A DNA stretch of 64,000 nt, from contig CM018680.1 in the NCBI GenBank assembly GCA_009363875.1, positions 73,784,272-73,848,271 on the forward strand, given 5' to 3'. This document shows, in pieces, positions 55,572-64,000 of this stretch. The first letter of the stretch is position 1. Each line of letters starts with the position of its first letter. Source of the stretch: Mikania micrantha (lineage: Eukaryota; Streptophyta; Magnoliopsida; Asterales; Asteraceae). The notes beneath the pieces were generated by a model. That model was not told the DNA's origin. It worked only from the letters and a program-made list of their open reading frames with translations, and made no database searches. Made by a program: the position numbers and the translations under genes.

Positions 55572-58337
55572 GTCAGTCTAATTCTTCATAAATCATCATT
55601 TTGGTTAACCTAAACACATGTATATATTCTCTCATCTTAAAAAAGATTTTGATCTAAATACATTCATTATTTGTTTTCACTTTATAGCACTACTACGTAC
55701 AGAGGAACACGGCATTGTGACCATATACATGAATATTTTGTAACATTTAGACATAACGTTACGTATGTTTTACAAAATATTTTTTATTAAAAAAAACCTC
55801 TAGGGGCACTTTTTCTATTTTTTTTATATAAAAAAGATCCAAATAATTACAAACCTGTAAGAAAATTTCAAAACAAAACTTTTTTACATGGTTTTTATTA
55901 TATCTTGCAATCTTGATCCATAGCAAGATAAATGAATAGAATTGGGTAAACAATTGTTGCATTTTGGGTTGAAATGGGTAACATTATAACATATTATGGG
56001 TTGAGATGGGTAACACCCTTGATAGAAAGCGGGTCAAGATGGACAACTTAAAAAGCATGTGAACATAATGGATTTCAATGGGTAAGGATGACCAATAATA
56101 TATTTAATGAGAAAATCATTAAAAATTATTCATATAAACTATTTGTTTTGTTACAAATCATTTTAACTTGAGCGAAATTGATTTTTTTTAAAACAACCCG
56201 TTTAAATCCAAAAAGATTTGGCTTAAAACCAGTCTTGACTCGCGGCCATCTTAACCCGCACCCGTTCTGACCCATTACCCAACTCAACCCAACCCACCCA
56301 GATTGTCAGGCATAGTTTTAATGATTTTCACAACAAAAGAAGGTTTTCATTTTATTAATTTCCAATATATATACACACATGGTAGTTTTTAATAAAAATC
56401 ACTATTACAATGATAATCAACTCTAAGATCAATCTAAATCATTGTTTTTTCCGAATATAATTGTTAGGCATGTACAATTTCTTCTTTGTGTATGCGTAAA
56501 GTTATGTTTATTTAGAACATAACATCAATGTAAATTTTTTATGTAAAAACTTTCATTGATTTAAGATCTAAACCCTTGCATCGATGTTAAATCCTTAAAG
56601 CTTGTGAATTTATACATACACATAAAAGCAAAAAAAGTGTTGTATATGTGTCATAACAATAATAAAAAATAAAGATTTGAATTACTCTTGATGGATTATC
56701 GTTATAAAGTGGGTTATTGTATGTTTCTGATCCTAAATATATATGGGATGATTCAAATGATATCGCACTCCAATTGTAATAACCCATTAACTCATTTATT
56801 TTGGTATATTAATTAGTGTAATTTGAAATAAGTGATCCATGTTAATATTATGAAAAATGAGTAGCCGGGACTTCTTAAAGGATATTTTTGATATTTGCTA
56901 ATTAACAAACATAATTTTACTTAGAAAAATAAAAGTTTACCCTCTATTTTTAAAACCAATATAATTTTAATTTACGTCATTATTTTTTTATAAAAAATTG
57001 CGCAATTAAACTCATCGCATTTTTAACTTTGATTCAAGTGTAATCTCATCAATTTTTTTTTTAAAATGTTTATAATTACACTAATTTAAATGAGTTTTAC
57101 ATTAATATAATAAGTTTTCATCATATTTTTTTAAATCTCCTACTTTTAAAAAAACTCATAAACATTTTTTACAAATGTTATGTTTCAATAAAAATTACAC
57201 ATTAAATACATATCGTTACATTGATATATTATAGCTTGTTACGTAATAAAAGTTTACCCTCTTATTTTTATAACATTCTTCACTTTTATATACATTGTTT
57301 TTTCATAAAAAATACAGTGTTAATCTCATAAAAAATAACATTTATATAAAAATTTACCCTCGCACTTTACGCTTTACCCAATCTACAACACACCAACATT
57401 GCCACCCACTGCCTCCACCCACCATCATCACCCACCATCATTTTCGCAACCCACCACCGCTACTCATAGCCTTAGAATGATTGTTAATATAAAAATGTCG
57501 TTTTTGGTCATTTTAAAAAAAAAATACTTTTGAAAAAGCTAATGCAAACATCTTTTAAAAAACTTATTTTAGAAAAGTCATAAGTTAATAAATATTTTTA
57601 AGAAAAAACACCTTTAAAGTTAAATAAACAATCATAAACATGTCTTGTAAGGCACACGTAATTTAGTAACACTTGTAAACTTAAAAAACAATAAACAATT
57701 GGAACTAAAAAAACAACTTATGTCTAATTTCTAAGATGTTTGTCCCTTACTCCCTTACACATTGCAAGGCGCACATAATTCAGCAACACTTGTAAACTTA
57801 AAAAACTATAAACAAATATTGAAACTAAAAACACACACTTCGAAATAAAAAGAAGCCGAATTTGAGAAAACACTCTTGCATGCGTGAACTTGGTATACCT
57901 TACAAACAACTTACAAACAAGAAACAAGAGCAATAGAAGCCAATTCAAAATCACAAGCATTGTTTTGAAAATTGGACCGAACCGGTCGGCCAGGCCGGTC
58001 AGATCGGGAACCGAAGGGACGTCCGGCCCAAAAATAGCATGTGAACGCCTCAAGCGAACTGACCTGTTGAGCCTATTCACCGATAGGACCGTACTTCATT
58101 TTTTTTCAACTAAAATCCAAAGAAAAAACATTAAAATCAAACCCTGTATTTTTTTATAATGATTACGTTTGTTGAGCATTAATTATGTTCGTTTAAATAT
58201 GTTTATAATTCTATAATTTTTTAGATTTTTTTATAAATTTATTAAGTTATCATGTTGTTGATGATTGATTGCGTTTCAAAAACATTAAGCACACGTCTTT
58301 TCTGGTCATATCAACATTATTGTATCTGATATTTTAA
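55572..58337 (+). other. WAK gene C intron 1, first part
   Basis: Matches gene A intron 1 closely: 8333-9891 and 19672-20937 are continuous here, with the element 2 target CATCATATTTT intact at about 57119. It contains the GGGTTGA/TCAACCC unit, the C-rich stretch (57370-57475), promoter-like blocks (57650-57960) and the MITE-like insertion (57960-58285). It ends at GATATTTTAA, where a new transposon begins. Confidence 0.8.
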
Positions 58338-58388
58338 GGGTTGTTTTATTTGGACACCCAACTTTAATATTTTTACACCCCTGCGGTT

Positions 58389-58600
58389 CAAGACGGACCG
58401 TACTGGCCAGTACGGCCCGTCTTGAGTACAGACAAACATTCCATAGAATTTCTTGGAATCAGTGAAACATTCTGTGGAACGGCCCGTACTGGTTAGTACG
58501 GCCCGTCTTGAACCAAGCTTATTTTTCCAAGCCATTTTGGGTGTCAACCAGTTTTTTTCAAGTCAAGACGAGCCGTACTGACTAGTACGGGCCGTCTTGA
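58389..58600. repeat. Three palindromes of CAAGACGG-CCGTACTGG type
   Basis: 58389-58424 is a 36-bp palindrome with one mismatch (arms of 18). Similar, less perfect ones lie at about 58480-58512 and 58563-58598. The same words recur at 60395-60770 and 60985-61045. Confidence 0.85.
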
Positions 58601-59006
58601 ATTAATTTATTTTTTTGAAACTTTATTTGCGTTTTTAAATAATTTTTAACGATTTACGTTTAATACGTGAATTATTTGAACGATGTGAATTATTAATTTT
58701 TAAACTTAAATTACGTAATTAAATTTAATTTTTAACGATATACGTTTATTATGTAAGTTATTTGAACGATATACGACTATTATGTTAATTAAACGTCATA
58801 ATGTCGTTTTAACTAAATATTTCATTTTATAATTAGTTTGTTTACGTTAATTTAAATAATTTAAACGATATAAAGTTTGTCGCGCAAATGTTAAACAACA
58901 CAAACAACAACACAAACATAAACAATACAAATGCAGAAAGAAACATACGTATATACACTGTACGGTTTTATATACAAGGAAACAAAATACAAAAATACAA
59001 AAGTAT
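58601..59006. other. AT-rich spacer of composite element
   Basis: AT-rich DNA with ACGTTTAATACG-type words, then the 3' end of the ORF1-like gene. Nothing else recognised. Confidence 0.4.
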
Positions 59007-60335
59007 CTACGATCCGGATGGTCCAGCATCCGGTCCGTCGTCTGCGTAGACGCGTGGCTCCGGGAACGGTGGAAGTTGTGTCCCGTCCCGTCGCGCATGC
59101 TCTGACGCGACCGTCCACTGGACCAAATCCTCGTAATGATCGAGCCGTCGCTCGACGTGTGCCATCCGCTGAGCCGTCTCTTCGCACCGGGCGACAATAT
59201 GGTGCAACAACGCCTCGAGTGGCTCGGTCAGGCGCACCGCACGGTAAACGTGCGGTGGATGCTGCGGAGGCTCCTCTTCGTGCGGCGGTGACTGGACCGG
59301 CTCCTCCCGAATCGGCTCGGGCTTCGGCATCGGGCCACCGTCCTGCTGCTGCTGCTGCTCCGGCAAGACGATGACCTGGGCGGCCTGAAACGGGCGGCCG
59401 TCCTGCCCAATAAACCGCAATCCCAGACCCGGGATGTCGGCGGCAAGTTTCATGCTGATGACCGTCCACCGATCGAGTTTACAAGGCTTGATCGCCGGCA
59501 GATCATCAAGCATGTCAACCATGCCTCTGGTGCGGGCGATGTGGGTGACAAAGGCGCCACCCCACAATGTACCGCGCTCCTGTCGGTGATAGAAGGAGGC
59601 GTAGTACAACGCAAAAGGTCGTGCCAGGTTGCACGGCCTGCCAGCAATGAGTGAGTGCAGATAAAACAGATATGTCGTCGTCACCCACTCCTGGCTCTGA
59701 CCGCAACCTGAAATGGTCGTCACGATGCAGTGGTGGATATAGCGGATCAGAGGATCTCTGATCGTCGAATCGGTGGCCGGTGAACGACACATCAGATATC
59801 TGGGCCCACCAGGCCCTCATAACCCCCTCCTCCCCCTACGTCAACCCCTGTATGAAGTCCTCACGCACGGTCTCCGGCTCGTAGTAGAGGCCTAACTGCA
59901 TGGCGAACCACTCTATCGACATCACGTGGTGTTGTCCGCCTAGCGAGAACTCAATATCCGGAAGCTCCTTGTCCTCCTACTCCCTACTGCTGGCTGGTGA
60001 GCTCTATATCTAAATGTAGATAGAAACTCAACAGTGATCAACCGGTAAGTGGGCAGCTCCGCGAGATCGAACAGGCGAGTCCACGGCGTGTCCTCTCCGA
60101 GGATGGCTCTCGCACGAACCGCCTCCCCGGCATCAGCCAGAAGACCCCAATCTATACAACGGAGCGTCGGCACGCTCATCCGAAGTATCCGACAGCACCT
60201 CATCAACGTCGCTGACTCCTCCTCGAACTGGAGCCACTCATACTGAGATAGCGCGAGCGACTCGGGATCTAACGGCAGCGCCTGATGCTATGGCCTCTGG
60301 GCTACGCCCTCCTGGTGTGGCATGTCGGCGTCCAT
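59007..60335 (-). pseudogene. ORF1-like transposon protein gene (best of three copies)
   Basis: Minus strand from ATG 60335 (MDADMPHQEG) to ...DGPDAGPSGS at 59007. Motifs in order: LPTYRLITVEFLSTF (60063-60010), FSLGGQHHVMSIEWFAMQLGLY (about 59950-59885, other frame), SQEWVTTTYLFYLHS, CNLARPFALYYASF, LWGGAFVTHIARTRG, then a Gln/Pro/Glu-rich C-terminus with a QQQQQ run. Breaks: TAG at codon 16, frameshifts at about 59990 and 59800. I recognise it only as an uncharacterised plant transposon ORF, similar in layout to ATHILA ORF1-type proteins. Function is unknown. It is clearly GC-richer than everything around it. Confidence 0.6.
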
Positions 60336-60394
60336 CTCGGCTACAGAAAAGTATAAGCTGAAAAACGAAAAACGACCGAACGTTAAAAAAAAAT

Positions 60395-60775
60395 TCTGTC
60401 TAAGACGGCCCGTACAGGCCAGGACGGCCTGTACCTAGTTTGCCCGTCTCAAGCAAAACCAGGGCGTCTTGGCCATACCAGGTCAAAACCAGGGCGTCTG
60501 ACCAAGACGGCCTGTCTTGGTCAAGATGGCCCGTCTTGGCCATACCAGGCCAAAACCAGGCCGTCTGACCAAGACGGCCCGTTTTGGCCATATCAGGCCA
60601 AAACCAGGTCGTCTAACCAAAACGGACGGGCCATACCAGCCCAAAGGTCACCTTCTTCATTTGGTGAACAAGACGGGCCGTATTGGTCAAGACGGCCCGT
60701 CTTTTTCTTGACTGATTTAAATTTTGAATGAGCAAGACGGGCCGTACAGGCCAAGACGGCCCGTCTTGTTCATAT
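60395..60775. repeat. GACGGCCCGTCTTGG tandem/dispersed repeats
   Basis: Units of roughly 50 bp combining GGCCATACCAGGCCAAAACC with CGTCTGACCAAGACGGCCCG repeat about three or four times (60455-60625), with further AAGACGGGCCGT words to 60775. Related to the palindromes at 58389-58600 and at 60985-61045. Confidence 0.75.
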
Positions 60776-60779
60776 TTCG

Positions 60780-61116
60780 AAAACTTAAAAACGCTCTAAA
60801 CATGTCCTATTTCGATCAAAAACCTAGTCTAAACACATATTCATGATCTACGGGCGAAAATACATACCTGGTATCGAAAGTTTGAAGCACCAAGACGGGG
60901 TGTATAGACCAAGACGAGAGGAAAATATGAGCGTATGTGTGTGAAAAAGTGAAAAATGTAACTGAGATTTGAATTTAATATAGAACAGTATGGGCCGTAA
61001 TGGGCAGTACGGGCCGTAATGGGCAGTACGGGCCGTACTGTTCTAACCCTTTTTTTTGTTAAATTCAAAAAAAATTTACTTTTATTACATTTTATTAAAG
61101 AATTTGTTTATTACAT
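60780..61116. other. Spacer of composite element
   Basis: Mostly AT-rich, with a triple GTAATGGGCAGTACGGGCC repeat at about 60985-61045. No gene. Confidence 0.5.
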
Positions 61117-62232
61117 TTAAACGCCTATGTAGTCGACCAACTTATTTTCATCTAAAAATCTTTGGTATATCTGCAGCCTGTCATGATATACGAACTCCCA
61201 GTCGGATGCGGCATCATTTCAGTAACGTTTCCAAATAGGATTTACCGTTGGCATTGGATAACATCCTTGTAAGGTAACATTAACGAAATGGACGCCAAGA
61301 TGAACTACTGATACGACGTTATGTCGCGGCAAACTATTAGCAGATGTCCACAAAGGAAAAATAGTTTGAGGACCTCCTCTGCTGAAAACGTGAACGATTA
61401 CGCCAAATGTTTGAGCAATTACTAAAGCTGTGTGAGGCATAAACATCCAATGTTCGGCAGGAGCAGGTGCAATCTGTTGCCAATTTATTGTGTTGCGTAG
61501 TACATCATAAGATCCTGGGTCGTAGGAGTTAAACACATATCTGTACAGATCTGCGTTGAAATCCAATTCATGCAAGAGTTGTTGTCGAATAAATGCCCAA
61601 TGACTTTCATCGAATCTTAAGCCCACGGCTACAGAACGAAAACCACAGTTACCATCTGGCTGGACATCTTGTATGTTTATCACGTAAGGTTGAATGAGAG
61701 GAAGGATGTGATGACCGAAGCGATAAACATTGTTTAAATCTTCTAGCTTCATGTTACGTGGAAAACGGAATTCGTTTTGACTTAGCGAGTCCGATGGTGG
61801 CATTGCTTTTGATACCGATGTGGAACGGCTGCGCCGAAATACGGGTTTCTGACTTTTCTCGGTCACAGCTGTAAACGAACTATGCCTCGAAGGTTCAAAT
61901 GTACTTTCTTGGGACGCTAAATTATCTTTAACAACGTCTTGCTCTTGCTCTTTTTGTTTCTGTGCCTTTAAAGTTGGACGACCACGTGTATCTTTTTGAA
62001 CTGAAGGCGCCTTTTTGTCGCTTTTGTGCGGAAATACATGCGCCAAGACCTTCTTTATTAGACTCTTTTTTATTTCAGGAGGTTTGAAATTTATTTCTTC
62101 TGTAACCAAACTCATTTGTCCTATAACATCTATTTCTTCTTCTTCTTCTTATAACAGTGTTGTGTTAGCTGCGTTAAGTTTTGTCCAAAAAATATCTATA
62201 TCTGAGAGTGGTATCTTTTTATCTGCATAATT
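61117..62232 (-). pseudogene. MULE-transposase C-terminus with OTU cysteine-protease domain
   Basis: The main open frame (62115-61219, 298 codons) has a basic linker with RGRPTLKAQKQKE, then an OTU domain: VQPDGNCGFRSV with Cys157 in the DGNC box, a central EHWMFMP...LVIAQTFGVIVHVF segment, and VHLGVHFVNV with His276. Upstream, in the same frame past a TAA, IPLSDIDIFWTKL is recognisable. Downstream past a TGA at the C-terminus, coding similarity goes on to a TAA at 61117-61119. This linker plus OTU layout occurs at the end of FAR1/MULE-type transposases in plants. Both OTU catalytic residues are kept, but the protein is truncated by the LTR at 62252. The MULE link is family inference. Confidence 0.65.
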
Positions 62233-62472
62233 TATAATTATAATTAATATATGTGAGGCCCCGAAACTGGGAGACCCCACAGAGGTTGGTTTCGTCATAA
62301 CACATAGCTCTTAAACTAAAAACTTTCATAATCATGCAGCGGAAATGTAAACATAGTTCGATAAACAGAATACAATAAAGTGTCTGTATCAAAAACATAT
62401 CGAATTGCCAAAACCACCGGATCGTCTGACTCTATGCCCGAGCTCCATGCCTTCTCTTATCATACCTTCAAC

Positions 62473-63561
62473 CTGACATACATGCTAAATCAAGTCAGCT
62501 TACGCTGGTGAGTTCTAGTTTTCGTAAGACAACATTAAACAGACATAACATAACATAGTTCCGTACACATAATCCATAACCTTAGCACATAACATCGTGA
62601 ACATCATCATCATACATTCCACTGTCACGATACGAACAGTGGGCTTATGCCGGCACAAGGCTCCATACCCAGTTACAGTCGTGGTTGACTATTATACCCA
62701 GTTATAGTCGTGGTTGACTATCATACCCAGTTATAGTCGTGGTTGACTATCATACCCATTTAGAGTCATGGTTGACTATCATACCCAGTTATAGTCGTGG
62801 TTGACTATCATACCCAGTTATAGTCGTGGTTGACTATCATACCCAGTTATAGTCGTGGTTGACTATCATACCAAGTTATAGTCTTGGTTGACTATCATAC
62901 CTAGTTATAGTCGTGGTTGACTATCATACCTACCCAGCACAAGAACTGGTACATCTTTCATACATATCCTATAATACGTATAGGAACATCATTCGTTCGT
63001 CATACATGATATACTAGCATTATATCATCTTTTATCATAATCATCATAACATTTACTGCTAGCATCATAACATCATTCATCGCAGTCATCATGGCATCTT
63101 AGGCATGTCATACTAGCATCGTTTCATCATATCATCATAGCATACTGGCATCATGCACAGATCATCATAACATACTAGCATCGTTATCATATCATAACAT
63201 CATGTCATCATGCCTACATATCGTACTTCCATCCTAGCAACCTAGGACCTTGTCATACTCCTATAACTATTCTCATAGTTATCATCATGAAGCATGTTAT
63301 CATAAAGTCATCATCATATCATTTGCTAGCATCGTTATCATGTCATGTTATTCATTATCATAACTCATTTATCATGCATTCATCATACTTATCATACTTT
63401 CATGCATAGATTATACTAACACATAAACATGCATACATAGTCAGGCCATATCATCATTCATTCATTCATCATCATCATAAGCACATAACATCATAGACGT
63501 AACAATAAGCATGTATGCCAGCCCAAAACCTTAAACATAAAATAGGGCGTTTAGAACTCAC
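62473..63561 (-). other. Predicted LTR intron module, element 4
   Basis: Minus-strand donor CTATCAG|GTGAGTTCTA at 63561. Acceptor side TAGAACTCACC (62517-62507), CTGAC, then TGTATGTCAG ending at 62473. The 11-nt arms are exact complements. The 29-bp repeats and CATCATA tract lie between. Confidence 0.45.
62664..62924. repeat. 29-bp tandem repeat x9 with W-box core
   Basis: Nine units of CATACCCAGTTATAGTCGTG plus GTTGACTAT at a strict 29-bp period. Every unit has TTGACT, matching the plant W-box TTGAC(C/T). Confidence 0.92.
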
Positions 63562-63714
63562 CTGATAGTAGTTTCCTGTTTTCCTTAGCCGAACTCCTTA
63601 GCTAGGCCTTAAGAACCTACATCAGTTACATCATCTCATTACATCACGTTCTTAGGCTTAGAAATTATTCTAAGTCCTCATAGCCTACTAGTCCCCATTA
63701 CTGAATCCAATTTC

Positions 63715-63955
63715 TCGAAACTTAGCTAAGTGTTCGAAACCCTTGAAATTCATTAAGTTCCCATGTACACGAAATTCCCTGGTTCACGAAATAGCTTAGT
63801 ACTCGAAATAAGCTCGTACTCGAAGTAACCCTTGTATTCGAAATAGTCATGTACTCGAAATACCATTGTATTCGAAATGTTCATGTACTCGAAATGCCAT
63901 GTGCTCGAAATAACAATGTACTAGAAATAACATGTATGATTTCGAGTCCCTCTGT
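63715..63955. repeat. CGAAA-word repeat in LTR of element 4
   Basis: About fifteen ACTCGAAAT/TTCGAAAT words spaced 15-25 bp (for example GTACTCGAAATA), an irregular short-period repeat. Confidence 0.7.
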
Positions 63956-64000
63956 ACATGATTTCGTGTACTCTTCATTTCGTCATTAAACATCTCAGAA

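Larger units (their letters stand above)
58338..62251 (-). mobile_element. Composite class II (MULE-like) element, partial
   Basis: Foreign sequence starting GGGTTGTTTTATTTGGACACCC directly after WAK C intron DNA. It holds palindromic CAAGACGGGCCGTACTGG arrays at both ends of a GC-rich ORF1-like gene (59007-60335) and, upstream on the same strand, the C-terminal part of a MULE transposase-type protein with an OTU domain. It is cut at 62251 by an LTR. Whether all this is one element or nested ones cannot be decided here because the other terminal repeat is not visible. Confidence 0.5.
62252..64000 (-). repeat. LTR of gypsy element 4 (partial, continues past window)
   Basis: Starts TGTGAGGCCCCG next to the OTU pseudogene and shares landmark blocks with element 2's LTR: GCAGCGGAA, ACCTGACAT.CATGCTAAA.CAAGTCAGCTT, CGCTGGTGAGTTCTAG and TAGAACTCACCTGAT. 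By that homology it is in minus orientation. It contains a 29-bp repeat array, a long CATCATA-rich tract (62995-63485) and a CGAAATA-rich tract (63715-63955). It is broken off by the window edge. Confidence 0.75.

Noticed and set aside
54707..55591. WAK C exon 1 as a complete single-exon gene ending at 55591
   Set aside because: The last codons are past a conserved GT donor that is used with the same phase in gene A; the apparent stop is intronic.
58891..59820. Alternative-frame ORFs on both strands over the GC-rich gene
   Set aside because: High GC removes stop codons in all frames. Only the minus frame with EFLSTF/SQEWVT/CNLxR motifs matches its relatives at 26 kb and 51 kb.
62664..62924. 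CRISPR-like regular repeats
   Set aside because: Units are head-to-tail with no variable spacers, in a plant LTR. The same applies to 23026-23330 and 10385-10500.

Overview
The window is repeat-rich nuclear DNA from a flowering plant, most likely a eudicot and possibly Asteraceae. The plant call rests on a wall-associated receptor kinase (WAK) gene with canonical plant splice sites, several families of plant LTR retrotransposons primed by initiator tRNA-Met, and plant MULE/MITE elements. The Asteraceae call is inference from the style of the repeats. I see no rRNA, CRISPR array or prokaryotic gene, and did not identify a tRNA gene.

Layout. 1-5708: 3' part of a Ty3/gypsy element (decayed pol plus a 3.2 kb 3' LTR). 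5709-29555: WAK gene A, three exons (7456-8332, 28055-28228, 28351-29555) that join in frame to 751 residues. Its 19.7 kb first intron holds a complete Ty3/gypsy element (9892-19671, TSD ATTTT), a 4 kb solo LTR (21737-25717, TSD CAAGG), a second, diverged copy of a WAK promoter, MITE-like sequences and a relic of a transposon ORF. 29556-32137: intergenic, with a SINE-like unit and a class II transposon remnant. 32138-48170: a decayed Ty3/gypsy element (gypsy3) whose chromodomain is split by a 12 kb Sirevirus-type Ty1/copia element (32421-44489, TSD CTAGC). 48180-49010: an inverted copia gag relic. 49013-51786: an orphan duplicate of the WAK first intron. 51787-58337: upstream region, exon 1 and partial intron 1 of a second WAK (gene C), with a 1 kb non-autonomous MULE in its upstream region. 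58338-62251: another transposon with palindrome arrays, a GC-rich ORF1-like pseudogene and a MULE-transposase C-terminus carrying an OTU cysteine-protease domain. 62252-64000: part of another gypsy LTR.

How it fits together. The only host genes seen are WAKs, plasma-membrane kinases whose extracellular part binds cell-wall pectin. The WAK unit has been tandemly duplicated, and copies B and C act as natural empty sites that date and delimit the insertions in copy A. Every autonomous element in view is broken by nonsense codons, frameshifts or deletions, while WAK A is intact.

Most interesting signal. Three different LTRs (element 2, element 4 and the solo LTR) carry, in element sense, a strong 5' splice site (AG|GTGAGTTC), then an array of short tandem repeats, then a segment exactly complementary to the splice site, a YTGAC branch-point-like motif and a CAG acceptor 22-35 nt later. 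The 11-bp complementary arms differ between families but stay paired. I read this as a conserved intron inside the LTR with a built-in splice-site helix. It is a hypothesis, testable with RNA reads.
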